Shown piece after piece: positions 55,143 through 64,000 of a DNA stretch of 64,000 nucleotides. The number at the start of each line of letters is the position of its first letter. Positions within the stretch are counted from its first letter, which is position 1. Both the position numbers and the translations under genes were made by a program. Source of the stretch: Dyadobacter sp. CECT 9275 (GTDB lineage Bacteria; Bacteroidota; Bacteroidia; Cytophagales; Spirosomataceae); the NCBI RefSeq assembly GCF_907164905.1, contig NZ_CAJRAF010000002.1, positions 3,547,501 to 3,611,500 of the forward strand, read 5' to 3'. The notes under the pieces are model-generated. The model saw only the letters and a list, made by a program, of their open reading frames with translations. It ran no database searches and was not told the DNA's origin.

Positions 55143-58100
55143 ATGGCTGCTTTCAATCCGGTAATGGAAGGACTTTTGCTGCGGATACAGGAATACCGGC
55201 AGAAGTACTATCAGAACAGATTACTGAAAGGGATCATTTTCACTGCGGCCTTACTGCTGACCGTATTCCTTTTCTTCAATACCCTGGAATATTTCGGCCG
55301 GTTCAGCTCCGCAGTAAGGGGAATGCTTTTCTTTGGTTTTCTGGGTGTCCTGGCCTTTTCTTTTTTCCAATGGGTAATTCAGCCACTCATCGATTTATCA
55401 GGCCTCAGAAAGCCTTTATCGGACGAAGAAGCCGCTTTGCAGATAGGGGAATACTTCCCGGAGATAGGGGACAAGCTTTTGAATACCCTTCAGCTCAGAA
55501 ATCTGAGCGGAACGCAGTCCGACCTTATCGACGCGAGTATACGTCAGAAATCGGGCCAGTTGCTCATTGTCAGGTTTTCGGATGCCATCCGATTTAACGA
55601 AAATAAAAAATGGCTGAAATACGCCGTTTACCCCTTAGCCGCCATTACCGCGATCCTGCTTTTCAACCCGTCTTTTTTCTCGTCGAGTTCAGAGCGCATC
55701 ATTCATTTCCAGAAAAATTACACGTACGCTCCTTTTTCCTTTTTCATCCAGAATAAAGACCTCAAAGCATATAAAAATGAAGATTTTACTTTAAAACTTG
55801 CTTTAAAAGGACAGGCATTGCCGCAGGCCGTTTACCTGGTACAAAACGGCTCCAGATTTAAATTAGACCAGGAAGATGGGCAGCATTATTCCTACCTCTT
55901 CAAAAATCTCCAGCGCGGCGTAACTTTTTCCTTCGAGGCTGCGGGATACTCCTCCTCTGAATATAAGATCAGTGTGGTTGAAAGGCCTTCCCTGCTGTCC
56001 TTTGACGTCAACCTTCATTACCCCGGGTACCTGAACAAACCCTCTGAAACACTGACAAATGTAGGGAATCTCTCGGTACCCGAAGGAACCACCATCGAGT
56101 GGAATTTCAATACCTCTTCCACCCGTTCGCTTGGTATCCGCTTTGACAGTGATTCAGCACTCATGGAGGCAAAAGAAAAGGATTCCGATCATTTTGCGAT
56201 CAGGAGAGCTGCCAGGAAGTCTGCCCAGTATCAGGTTTTACTTAAAAATAATGAAACCTCCAATGCGGATAAAATAGGCTACTATATCCATGTAATTCCG
56301 GACAAACACCCGGTCATGACCCTGGAAAATTTCCAGGATACAACCTTGTACAACTATTTCGTGCTGGGCGGTTCCATTGCCGACGACTACGGTTTTTCCC
56401 AGCTTAAATTGTTTTATACCATTCAGCGCCAAAGCGAAAAATCGCCCTCGGCTCCCAAGGGTATACCTATACCATTTAACAAAACGGTGAATACCCAGAG
56501 TTTTTTCTTTCAGTGGTATGTTGACAGCCTTCAGCTCGTACCCGGTGACAAGATTGAGTACTATGCACAGGTATGGGATAACGACGGCGTAAACGGCCCG
56601 AAAAGCTCCCGGTCGAGGTCTGTTCTATTTACGGTTCCGTCCAAAGATCAGCTTGAAGCCGAGATCAGAAAGTCGGAGCAGGAAACCGAGAACCAGATAC
56701 AATCCGCTCTTAAAAAAGCCCAGAGTCTGGAAAAAGACCTTAATACGTTGGACAATCGCCTGAAAACCAACAAGGAACTGGATTTCAAGGAGCAAAAGCA
56801 AATCGAAGAAATTTTAAAAAAGCGTGAAGAACTCATGAAGGAGCTTCAGGCACTGCAGGAGAAACATCAGAATTCAAACGAAAAATCCAGACAGTTCAAT
56901 CAGCAAAGTCCTGAATTACAGGATAAGATTGACAAACTTCAAAAGCTGATGAATGAACTGATGGACAAGGATACCGAGAAACTTTATAAAGAACTCCAGA
57001 AACTTCTGGAACAAAAACAAAGCGAACGCATGTCCAGTATGATGGAAAAGCTTCGTAACAAGGAACGCAATCTGGAAAAGGAACTGGAACGTACCATGAA
57101 ACTTTTCAAGCAAATGCAGATGGAACAGAAAATGGAAAATCTGGTAAACAAACTGGATGATCTCGCTGAAAAGGAGGAAAAACTGGCGGAAAAATCCCAG
57201 GAGAATGATAAAAACAAAAACAGCGAAGACAAAAAGAGCAAAAATGAAGAATTGAAAGAGGAGCAGCAGAAAATCCAGGACGAATTTGAAAAGGCAAAGG
57301 AAAATATTCAGGAAATTGAAAAGCTCGGGGAGGAAATTGAAAAGCCGGTAGACCCTAAAAAAGAGGAACAAAAAGAGGCCTCAGAGCAAATGAATGATAG
57401 CAAGCAGCAGCTAACCAGGCAACAGAACCCAAAAGCCGCTGAGGCCCAGAAAAAGGCCGCTAAAACAATGAAAAAAATGTCCAAGGAAATGTCCGAAGCC
57501 ATGGAATCTGCCGAAATGGAACAGATGCAGGAAAACATGGATGATCTGCGGGATATCCTGGAAAACCTGATCACCCTGTCGTTTGACCAGGAGACATTGA
57601 TGAAAGATTTCCGCGGAGTGAGCCTTCAGGACCCTCGGTTTATCAAACTGGGTCAGCAGCAGTTGAAGCTGAAGGATGATGCCAAAATCGTGGAAGACAG
57701 CCTATATGCACTCGCAAGCCGCATGGTGCAGATACAGTCATTCATCACCCGGGAGCTAAATGACATGAAGGGTTACATGGATGAAAGTGTAAAAAGTATC
57801 CGTGACCGCCACATCAACGTGGCCACCGCCAAGCAGCAGTCATCTATGACGGCCATGAACAATCTCGCGCTAATGCTCAGCGATGTATTCAACCAGATGC
57901 AGCAACAGATGGCCATGGCCATGCCAGGTTCAGGCAAGGGGAAAAAAGGAAAACAAAAAGGGGAGCAACCTGGTATGGGAGAGATGCAGGAAAAACTTAA
58001 TGGCCAGATGAAGCAACTTGGATCCGGGAAGGAGGGACAAGGGAACCAGTCAGAGAAACTTGCCAGAATGGCCGCTGAACAGGCGATGATCCGAAAAATG

Positions 58101-58484
58101 GTACAGGACCTGATCGAATCTCAGAAAGGGACAGAAATTGGAAAACAGCTGGGCAAGGAACTTCAGGAAATTGCCGATAAAATGGACCAGACTGAAACCG
58201 ACCTGGTAAACAAAAGAATAACCCCCGAACTGATTAAGCGTAATCAGGAAATAAAAACCCGACTGCTGGAATCAGAAAAAGCGATGAAGGAGCAGGACGA
58301 GGACGAACAGCGTAAAGCACAGACAGCAAAACAGGTCCCACGCCAGCCTCCTGCTGCTTTTGAAAAATATATCCAGGAAAAAGAAAAACAAACGGAGTTA
58401 CTGCGCACCGTTCCTCCAACCTTCTCTCCATTTTATAAAAAAGAGGTGGATACTTATTTTCGTAAGTATCAGGCCAAGAACTGA
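55143..58484 (+). CDS. DUF4175 family membrane protein with long coiled coil
   Basis: A 1113-residue protein. Two transmembrane helices near the N-terminus (about residues 28-45 and 60-80) and one near 155-175; then beta-rich domains to about 500; then a very long charged coiled coil, rich in Lys, Glu and Gln, to about 900, with stretches of Met-Gln (QMQQQMAMAMPGSGKGKKG). It matches the DUF4175 family of Bacteroidota and alphaproteobacteria, whose function is unknown. The C-terminal basic/Gln-rich tail is of low complexity. It is preceded by a 240-base region with the hairpins after trpA and followed by a good terminator. Confidence 0.88.
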   Translation: MAAFNPVMEGLLLRIQEYRQKYYQNRLLKGIIFTAALLLTVFLFFNTLEYFGRFSSAVRGMLFFGFLGVLAFSFFQWVIQPLIDLSGLRKPLSDEEAALQIGEYFPEIGDKLLNTLQLRNLSGTQSDLIDASIRQKSGQLLIVRFSDAIRFNENKKWLKYAVYPLAAITAILLFNPSFFSSSSERIIHFQKNYTYAPFSFFIQNKDLKAYKNEDFTLKLALKGQALPQAVYLVQNGSRFKLDQEDGQHYSYLFKNLQRGVTFSFEAAGYSSSEYKISVVERPSLLSFDVNLHYPGYLNKPSETLTNVGNLSVPEGTTIEWNFNTSSTRSLGIRFDSDSALMEAKEKDSDHFAIRRAARKSAQYQVLLKNNETSNADKIGYYIHVIPDKHPVMTLENFQDTTLYNYFVLGGSIADDYGFSQLKLFYTIQRQSEKSPSAPKGIPIPFNKTVNTQSFFFQWYVDSLQLVPGDKIEYYAQVWDNDGVNGPKSSRSRSVLFTVPSKDQLEAEIRKSEQETENQIQSALKKAQSLEKDLNTLDNRLKTNKELDFKEQKQIEEILKKREELMKELQALQEKHQNSNEKSRQFNQQSPELQDKIDKLQKLMNELMDKDTEKLYKELQKLLEQKQSERMSSMMEKLRNKERNLEKELERTMKLFKQMQMEQKMENLVNKLDDLAEKEEKLAEKSQENDKNKNSEDKKSKNEELKEEQQKIQDEFEKAKENIQEIEKLGEEIEKPVDPKKEEQKEASEQMNDSKQQLTRQQNPKAAEAQKKAAKTMKKMSKEMSEAMESAEMEQMQENMDDLRDILENLITLSFDQETLMKDFRGVSLQDPRFIKLGQQQLKLKDDAKIVEDSLYALASRMVQIQSFITRELNDMKGYMDESVKSIRDRHINVATAKQQSSMTAMNNLALMLSDVFNQMQQQMAMAMPGSGKGKKGKQKGEQPGMGEMQEKLNGQMKQLGSGKEGQGNQSEKLARMAAEQAMIRKMVQDLIESQKGTEIGKQLGKELQEIADKMDQTETDLVNKRITPELIKRNQEIKTRLLESEKAMKEQDEDEQRKAQTAKQVPRQPPAAFEKYIQEKEKQTELLRTVPPTFSPFYKKEVDTYFRKYQAKN

Positions 58485-58514
58485 TAGGGCTTCAATTTTG
58501 TTGGTATGAAATGA

Positions 58515-58548
58515 GCGGTCAGAATGGAGAAGTTCTGGCCGCATTTTT
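58515..58548 (+). terminator. Intrinsic terminator after the DUF4175 gene
   Basis: GCGGTCAGAA (58515-58524) pairs with TTCTGGCCGC (58533-58542), 10 bp with one G-T, 8-base loop, followed by ATTTTT. It lies 30 bases after the stop. Confidence 0.78.
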
Positions 58549-58651
58549 ATAATATGCCAAATGGAATCCGGTTAGTTAGTATCTTCGCTCCAATTTTCCA
58601 AGCCGTAAGGCTTTGGATGCAGGAAAAATAACGGAAAATTTCCCTACCATC

Positions 58652-59065
58652 ATGATAAAATTCTTCTCCGAAGAAATAGATTTTAAGGTACCTAAGCCCT
58701 TAAAAACAAGACAGTGGCTATCAAGTATCTGTAAATCAGTTGATTATGATTTAAATACACTTAATTATATTTTTTGTTCTGATCAATACCTGCTCGAAAT
58801 AAACAAACAGTATCTCGATCACGACTATTTTACAGATATCATCACGTTTGACAACAGTGAAGAGGAGGGTGTTCTGGAGGGAGATATTTACATCAGTGTG
58901 GACCGTGTCAGGGACAATGCACAAACATTTGAAACTGATTTTGAAACCGAGTTACGCCGGGTGATTGTACACGGATTGCTTCATCTGATGGGTTTTGAAG
59001 ATACAAGTGAAGAATTAAAAAAGGAGATGCGAGCCAAGGAAGATGCATGTCTTCTGCTATTTTGA
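58652..59065 (+). CDS. ybeY: Endoribonuclease YbeY
   Basis: A 137-residue zinc-dependent RNase for 16S rRNA 3' end maturation and ribosome quality control. The metal site is HGLLHLMGFED (two His plus a third position filled by Asp instead of the usual His), a replacement I recall from other Bacteroidota. The N-terminal part has DYFTDIITFDN and the GDIYISVDRV strand. I chose the ATG at 58652; a more distant ATG 13 codons earlier would add non-family residues. mnmG follows after 66 bases. Confidence 0.93.
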   Translation: MIKFFSEEIDFKVPKPLKTRQWLSSICKSVDYDLNTLNYIFCSDQYLLEINKQYLDHDYFTDIITFDNSEEEGVLEGDIYISVDRVRDNAQTFETDFETELRRVIVHGLLHLMGFEDTSEELKKEMRAKEDACLLLF

Positions 59066-59068
59066 AAA

Positions 59069-59084
59069 ATTTCCACGTGGAACG
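59069..59084. other. parS-like centromere site
   Basis: TTCCACGTGGAA (59071-59082) is a perfect 12-base palindrome inside a 16-mer that matches the ParB binding site TGTTCCACGTGGAACA at 13 of 16 positions. It lies in the gap between ybeY and mnmG, about 4.5 kb from the DnaA box cluster. No other copy of this 12-mer was noticed in the window. Confidence 0.55.
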
Positions 59085-59131
59085 TTTTCTGTTTATAAAA
59101 CTGATTCCACATCAAAGTCATTGAAAAAATT

Positions 59132-60994
59132 ATGTTTCCAGAATATGATGTGATTGTAGTAGGAGCAGGACATGCCGGCTGCGAAGCAGCGGCGGCAGCG
59201 GCAACCATGGGCTCCTCAGTCCTGCTCATTACAATGAATATGCACACCATTGCACAGATGTCCTGCAACCCTGCTATGGGTGGTGTTGCCAAGGGGCAGA
59301 TCGTACGTGAGATAGACGCCCTCGGCGGACAATCCGGAATTGTCAGTGACAAAACCATGATCCAGTTCCGTATGCTTAATCTATCCAAGGGTCCAGCCAT
59401 GTGGAGCCCTCGCTGCCAAAGCGACCGCGCCCTTTTTGCACAGGAATGGAGAAACATCCTTGAAAATAATCCTAACGTTGACTTCTGGCAGGATACTGCT
59501 AAAGAAATTCTTCTAAAAGACGGAAAAGCCTGCGGAGTCAAAACAAGCCTTGGGATTGAGATAAAATCAAAAGCTGTTGTACTTACCAACGGTACCTTTC
59601 TGAACGGCCTCATTCATATTGGTGAGAAGAATTTCGGCGGAGGACGTACCGGAGAAAAATCAGCAACCGGCATTACGGAACAGTTGGTCAGCATCGGCTT
59701 TCAAGCTGGCCGAATGAAGACAGGTACACCACCCCGCGTTGACGGGCGCTCACTTGACTATTCAAAAATGGAAGAGCAGCCCGGAGATGAAAATCCGAGC
59801 AAATTTTCCTACAGTGATACCCGACCGCTCCAAAAACAGCGAAGCTGCTGGATCACTTATACAAACAGCGAAGTTCACGAAATTCTCCGCACCGGATTCG
59901 AAAAATCACCCATGTTCTCCGGCCGTATCAAAGGACTTGGCCCGCGTTACTGCCCCTCCGTCGAAGACAAAATAAACCGCTTCGCAGACAAAGACCGCCA
60001 TCAGATTTTTGTTGAGCCCGAAGGCTGGGATACCGTGGAAGTTTATGTAAACGGTTTTTCCACTTCACTTCCCGAGGATGTTCAGTACGCTGCTCTGAGA
60101 AAAATACCAGGATTTGAAAACGCCAAAATGTTCCGCCCGGGATACGCTATTGAATACGACTATTTCCCCCCTACACAGCTCAAACTAACATTGGAAACAC
60201 ATCTGGTATCCAATCTGTTTTTTGCCGGGCAAATCAACGGTACTACCGGCTACGAAGAAGCCGCCTGCCAGGGGTTAATGGCCGGTATCAATGCACACCG
60301 GAACGTCCATGACCTGGAGCCCTTCACGCTGAAAAGATCCGAAGCTTACATTGGTGTACTGATCGACGACCTCATCAATAAGGGCACCGAAGAACCTTAC
60401 CGGATGTTCACTTCCCGGGCTGAATACCGTACCTTGCTACGCCAAGATAACGCAGATATCCGCTTAACCGAAAAAGGATTCAACATAGGATTGGCCAGCG
60501 ACCAAAGACTAAAAAAGGTAAAGGAAAAAGTCAGACAGGTAGAGGAGTTGAGCCAGCTATTCGCAGAATTCAAAATTCAGCCAGATGAAATCAATGCTGG
60601 TCTTGAATTGCTGAATACCTCCCCGGTCAGAGAAAAAACGTCCTTGACCCAGTTACTCAAAAGACCACAAATTTCTATTGATAAGCTGTCTGCTATGCAT
60701 GCAGGTATTCAGGATCTTTTGAAAACCTATGATCAGGACGCTATCCAGCAAACAGAAATTCATCTTAAATACGACAGTTATATTGAGAAAGAAATGCTTC
60801 TGGTTGAAAAAATGAACAGACTGGAAGACCTCACCATCATTGACAACTTTAACTACGATGTCGTAACTTCTCTGTCCTTTGAAGGCAAGGAGAAACTTAA
60901 AAGAAGCAGGCCTGCAACAATCGGCCAGGCCTCAAGGATCAGCGGTGTAAGCCCATCCGACATTTCAGTTTTAATGCTTTATATAGGAAGATGA
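59132..60994 (+). CDS. mnmG: tRNA uridine-5-carboxymethylaminomethyl modification enzyme MnmG (GidA)
   Basis: FAD protein that works with MnmE to modify the wobble uridine of several tRNAs. The 620-residue protein has the FAD motif [12 protein letters not shown] at residues 7-18, [24 protein letters not shown] (read in parts), the family motif [37 protein letters not shown] and the C-terminal [13 protein letters not shown] helix. The length is normal. The next gene's ATG overlaps its stop by 4 bases. mnmG is a classical neighbour of replication origins. Confidence 0.98.
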   Translation: MFPEYDVIVVGAGHAGCEAAAAAATMGSSVLLITMNMHTIAQMSCNPAMGGVAKGQIVREIDALGGQSGIVSDKTMIQFRMLNLSKGPAMWSPRCQSDRALFAQEWRNILENNPNVDFWQDTAKEILLKDGKACGVKTSLGIEIKSKAVVLTNGTFLNGLIHIGEKNFGGGRTGEKSATGITEQLVSIGFQAGRMKTGTPPRVDGRSLDYSKMEEQPGDENPSKFSYSDTRPLQKQRSCWITYTNSEVHEILRTGFEKSPMFSGRIKGLGPRYCPSVEDKINRFADKDRHQIFVEPEGWDTVEVYVNGFSTSLPEDVQYAALRKIPGFENAKMFRPGYAIEYDYFPPTQLKLTLETHLVSNLFFAGQINGTTGYEEAACQGLMAGINAHRNVHDLEPFTLKRSEAYIGVLIDDLINKGTEEPYRMFTSRAEYRTLLRQDNADIRLTEKGFNIGLASDQRLKKVKEKVRQVEELSQLFAEFKIQPDEINAGLELLNTSPVREKTSLTQLLKRPQISIDKLSAMHAGIQDLLKTYDQDAIQQTEIHLKYDSYIEKEMLLVEKMNRLEDLTIIDNFNYDVVTSLSFEGKEKLKRSRPATIGQASRISGVSPSDISVLMLYIGR

Positions 60995-61896
60995 TGTCTC
61001 TGGAAACGATTAAAAGCTGCCCCGTTTGTGAAGGCAACAGCTTCAATAAATATCTGAATGTTCAGGATTATACTGTTTCAAATAAAGAATTTACGATACA
61101 GCAATGTACTTCCTGCCATTTTTTACTGACCAATCCCAGGCCTCCGGAAGATGAAATTGGCGCCTTTTACGAGTCAACAGATTACATATCCCATCATGAC
61201 GAAGCCCGTGATCTGTTCAGTAAAGTATATATAAAAGTTCGCGACTATACCCTAAGACAAAAATTAAAAATGCTCAATTCCCTTTTTCCAGACAAAGGGA
61301 ACTTACTGGATATAGGCTGCGGGACCGGTAATTTCATCCACGTTTGTCAGAAAGACGGGTGGCATATCTCTGGCACCGAGCCCGATGCCGGAGCACGCAA
61401 AGTGGCAGCTGGTAGGGCAGGAGCACCTATTTTTGATAGCATAAACGCTCCGGAATTACAGACAAAAAAATTCAGCATCATCAGTTTATGGCACGTTCTG
61501 GAACACGTTCACCAACTGAATGAAACCATTGCCTGGCTCGAAAAACATCTTGAAGACAACGGCAAAATAATCATTGCAGTACCTAATCCTCAATCCGCTG
61601 ACGCGCTCACCTATGGCAAGTATTGGGCCGCATACGACGTCCCCCGCCATTTGTACCATTTTACCAAAGCCAGCATGAGGCAGCTCCTGAACAGACATTC
61701 GCTGCGGATAGATCAAATAAAGCCCATGTGGTTCGATTCATTTTATGTCAGCATGTTAAGTACCAAATACCAAAAAGGGAAAACAGATCTGTTAAATAGT
61801 GTGAAAACAGGAGTTCTTTCCAACATCAAGGGTAATTCAAATCATTCCGATTCGTTAAATACATCCAGCCTGATTTATATTATTTCAAAGCAATAA
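60991..61896 (+). CDS. Class I SAM-dependent methyltransferase with N-terminal zinc-finger-like segment
   Basis: A 301-residue protein. The N-terminus has two Cys pairs (CPVCEG near 10 and CTSC near 38) as in the zinc-binding start of many hypermodifying or sugar methyltransferases. The SAM-binding motif is [11 protein letters not shown] (about residues 105-115), followed by LWHVLEHV and [15 protein letters not shown], then [12 protein letters not shown]. This architecture resembles methyltransferases acting on lipid-linked or nucleotide sugars; the substrate is not known. It overlaps mnmG by 4 bases and is probably translated with it. Confidence 0.85.
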   Translation: MMSLETIKSCPVCEGNSFNKYLNVQDYTVSNKEFTIQQCTSCHFLLTNPRPPEDEIGAFYESTDYISHHDEARDLFSKVYIKVRDYTLRQKLKMLNSLFPDKGNLLDIGCGTGNFIHVCQKDGWHISGTEPDAGARKVAAGRAGAPIFDSINAPELQTKKFSIISLWHVLEHVHQLNETIAWLEKHLEDNGKIIIAVPNPQSADALTYGKYWAAYDVPRHLYHFTKASMRQLLNRHSLRIDQIKPMWFDSFYVSMLSTKYQKGKTDLLNSVKTGVLSNIKGNSNHSDSLNTSSLIYIISKQ

Positions 61897-61915
61897 AGTA
61901 CTCAGTCAAACATTA

Positions 61916-61951
61916 AACCCTCAATACCAGACCAAAGTATTGGGGGTTTTT
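61916..61951 (+). terminator. Intrinsic terminator after the methyltransferase gene
   Basis: AACCCTCAATAC (61916-61927) pairs with GTATTGGGGGTT (61937-61948), 12 bp with one T-G, 9-base loop, T run to 61951. The next gene starts 13 bases later, so its promoter must lie within or before this structure. Confidence 0.78.
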
Positions 61952-61964
61952 ATCTAAAGAAAAA

Positions 61965-63572
61965 ATGATAATACGAACCATTCTTTTTGCTATCCTTTCT
62001 TTGATCATTTTTGGCCGATGTGCCCAAACCGTTACGCCAACCGGAGGTAAAAAAGACTCCATCGCACCCGTTTTGATACAAAGCATACCGGTATCCAAAA
62101 CCCTCAATTTTAAGGGTGACAGGATAGAGCTCTTCTTCGACGAGTATGTGGTGATTGACAACATCAATCAGAAACTTGTGATCACGCCCGAAGCCGACAA
62201 TCCTTATTCCTACAAACTAAACGGTGAATCGGTGGTGCTCAATTTCAAAAAGAAGTTCAAAGACAGTACTACTTATACACTCAATTTCGGTGACGCCATT
62301 AAGGATTTTGCAGAGAAAAATCCTGCTAAAAATTTAAAAATCGTCTTCAGCACCGGAGCCAGCCTCGATTCTGGAAGGGTATACGGTACCCTTCGCGACG
62401 TAAAAACAAGCAAACCTTTGTTTGATGCACTGGTTGGCCTCTACAATATCAGCGATACCCTGAACATAGCCAAACAGAAGCCTTATTACTTTTCCCGAAC
62501 AGACAGCAGCGGCCGTTTCAGTATAGAAAACGTTCAGATACGTAAGTACAGACTTATAGCGATTGAAGATAAAAACCGAAATATGCTCTATAACGCCAAG
62601 GATGAAAGGGTAGGCTTTCTGAATGACTCTATTAGTGCCGCCTCAGATTCCGTCAGTTATTCCATCAATATGGCCCTCTCAGACGTTACACCCATGAAAA
62701 TACAGCGTACCATTCCAAAGGTCAACAACTACACTGTGGTATTCAATAAAGGCGTCGAAAAAGCCAACGTTTCCTTTACAACGCCGGATACCTTGCCTTA
62801 CATACTAGAAAACAGCCAGCTCAAATTCTTCAATTTACAGCCACATTCCGATACCGTACAGGTTAAATTGGTCGTCACAGATTCGCTCGGAACTGATAGC
62901 ACTTTTAACCAGAAAATCTCTTTCATGCCGCAACGCGGAAAAGAAAGACAACGGGATCCATTCTCTATGACCGTCCGTCCTGAGCAAAACAAACCCCTGT
63001 CCAATAACTTTTCTTATTTCCTGCAATTCAGCAAACCCGTGGCCCTGCTGGATACCAACTCCATCACTCTCATCAGCGACAGCCTTACAAGAAAGCCTCT
63101 TAAAGAGATACCACACGAGTGGAATAAATTTCATAACCAGCTGACTATTTCAGGAAAAGCTACATCCAAAGACACCATTAAATGGGAATTTCCAAAGGGA
63201 AGTATTATCAGTGTAGAAGGAGATACCCTCGTCAAAATGCTCATGAAACACCCTTTGCTCAACGAAGAAGATTACGGGAAACTCACCGGTACGGTACTGA
63301 ATATTGATTCCAGTATGCACGTAATCGTTGAGCTTGTAGACGAGCAATTTAAAGTACTTAAGACGTCGTATACCTATCCCTACAAATTCGAATACATTCC
63401 TGAAGGCAGGTACTATCTCAGAGTTACACTGGACAGAAATAACAACAAACGGTGGGACAGCGGACGCTTCGATGAAGGCAAACAACCCGAAACCATTCTG
63501 TACCTGCCCGACAAAATGCTTATCAAAAGCAATTTTGAGCTGAACGATATCAACATTTCAGTTCCTAAATAG
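61965..63572 (+). CDS. Ig-like-domain (Big_5 type) lipoprotein
   Basis: A 535-residue exported protein: a hydrophobic signal with a Cys at IFGRC (lipobox-like, atypical), then a block of the form APVLIQSIPVSKTLNFKGDRIELFFDEYV (read in parts) that is typical of the bacterial Ig-like Big_5 domain. A TTYTLNFGDAIKDFAEKNPA motif and several further beta-domains follow. The C-terminal part includes an RVTLDRNNNKRWDSG calcium-loop-like motif, as in many Bacteroidota surface proteins. It is probably an outer-membrane lipoprotein of unknown role and the last gene before the origin-like region. Confidence 0.85.
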   Translation: MIIRTILFAILSLIIFGRCAQTVTPTGGKKDSIAPVLIQSIPVSKTLNFKGDRIELFFDEYVVIDNINQKLVITPEADNPYSYKLNGESVVLNFKKKFKDSTTYTLNFGDAIKDFAEKNPAKNLKIVFSTGASLDSGRVYGTLRDVKTSKPLFDALVGLYNISDTLNIAKQKPYYFSRTDSSGRFSIENVQIRKYRLIAIEDKNRNMLYNAKDERVGFLNDSISAASDSVSYSINMALSDVTPMKIQRTIPKVNNYTVVFNKGVEKANVSFTTPDTLPYILENSQLKFFNLQPHSDTVQVKLVVTDSLGTDSTFNQKISFMPQRGKERQRDPFSMTVRPEQNKPLSNNFSYFLQFSKPVALLDTNSITLISDSLTRKPLKEIPHEWNKFHNQLTISGKATSKDTIKWEFPKGSIISVEGDTLVKMLMKHPLLNEEDYGKLTGTVLNIDSSMHVIVELVDEQFKVLKTSYTYPYKFEYIPEGRYYLRVTLDRNNNKRWDSGRFDEGKQPETILYLPDKMLIKSNFELNDINISVPK

Positions 63573-63599
63573 ATGTTTTTTCGAAAATGTTATAAACCA

Positions 63600-63970
63600 A
63601 TTGTGGATAACTATGTGAATAAGCCGGAAAACTTGTTCATAAATCCCATAATTTTGTTAACAAACATGTGGATAACCCGTGGATACTGTGGATAAAATTG
63701 TGAATTTCAACCTAAAGTGGACAACTATCACCTAAATCTGAGTTAACAGTACGTTAATACACTTTAGTAATTGTGGATAACCCTATAGGGCCCTGAAACG
63801 CTGTTACCAACATTATGATGTAGATAAATTATTTCCGATATTGTCTACCAGCCACTTAGATGTTAATAATAAATCTTTTGAATGTGGATAAATTAACATA
63901 GTTATCCACAAAGTGTTCACAACTATGTTAATCTTAAGTGGATAAGCAACTTATCGACATATCCACAGCC
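63600..63970. other. Candidate replication origin (oriC): DnaA box cluster
   Basis: Six perfect DnaA boxes: TGTGGATAA at 63602-63610, 63667-63675, 63687-63695, 63772-63780 and 63883-63891, and TTATCCACA at 63902-63910. One-mismatch boxes lie at 63937-63945, 63951-63959 and 63959-63967, and a CGTGGATAC variant at 63678-63686. The region is A+T-rich, has no gene over more than 400 bases, contains the palindrome TTTGTTAACAAA (63653-63664), and lies close to mnmG and a parS-like site. The window end may cut it. Confidence 0.82.
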
Positions 63971-64000
63971 CTATATAATGATGATAAATACAAAAGAAAA

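Noticed and set aside
56640..57600. Very repetitive purine-rich DNA inside the DUF4175 gene as a DNA-level repeat
   Set aside because: It is explained by the Lys/Glu/Gln-rich coiled coil that the frame encodes; no exact tandem units were seen.

Overview
The window looks like about 64 kb of chromosome from a member of the Bacteroidota, most likely order Cytophagales (Dyadobacter/Spirosoma-like). This is inferred, not searched. The grounds are proteins of Bacteroidota-typical families (DUF4301, DUF4292, DUF5723, DUF6787, DUF4175, MG2/TonB-plug proteins), an 80-residue ATP synthase epsilon with atpDC apart from the other ATP synthase genes, and upstream regions that repeatedly carry the Bacteroidota sigma -7 element TAnnTTTG instead of TATAAT. 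No rRNA, tRNA, CRISPR array or intact insertion sequence was seen.

Layout. 1-24.8 kb is ordinary chromosome: the 3' part of a UvrD/PcrA helicase, a DUF4301 protein, an Lrp regulator, GDP-L-fucose synthase, a MORN/YwqK-like protein, two membrane proteins of glycan type, PBP4-like DacB, RecQ, a DUF5723 protein, an RluA-type pseudouridine synthase, PanB, a TPR-DUF4292-EnvC-like cluster for the cell envelope, a TonB-plug/MG2 protein, and a LytS/LytTR two-component pair followed by a paired-repeat candidate LytTR operator. 24.9-27.1 kb holds an exported intradiol-dioxygenase-like lipoprotein, an unknown protein and a pirin-like cupin, with heptameric repeats between genes.

27.0-31.3 kb is an accessory island, visibly richer in A+T. 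It carries a two-gene anti-phage operon: ThsA (SIR2-SLOG, the Thoeris NAD+-depleting effector) preceded by a TIR protein that is not the usual short ThsB but a fusion of TIR, helical linker and a NarL/DesK-type histidine kinase core. The pair lies between two copies of a small gene, one intact and one broken by a stop codon, and beside a remnant of a mobile-element primase. This is the most novel thing in the window.

31.6-46.3 kb returns to housekeeping: atpC-atpD, a membrane TPR protein, a LolD/MacB-like ABC ATPase, a second RluA-type synthase, MsrA, HemJ, and a 1458-residue hybrid sensor kinase (GAF, five PAS, HisKA, HATPase, two receivers, Hpt).

46.4-54.9 kb is a complete tryptophan operon (trpE-G-D-C-F-B-A). 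It is preceded by a well-formed promoter, a 20-residue leader peptide with three consecutive Trp codons and a strong intrinsic terminator, i.e. a classical attenuator. Four non-trp genes are embedded in it: a tautomerase-like protein, a Uma2 nuclease-like protein, a 66-residue protein and a Dabb-domain protein.

55-64 kb is origin-proximal: a DUF4175 protein, ybeY, a parS-like palindrome, mnmG (gidA), a methyltransferase and an Ig-like lipoprotein. The last 430 bases are a dense cluster of DnaA boxes, probably the chromosomal replication origin.
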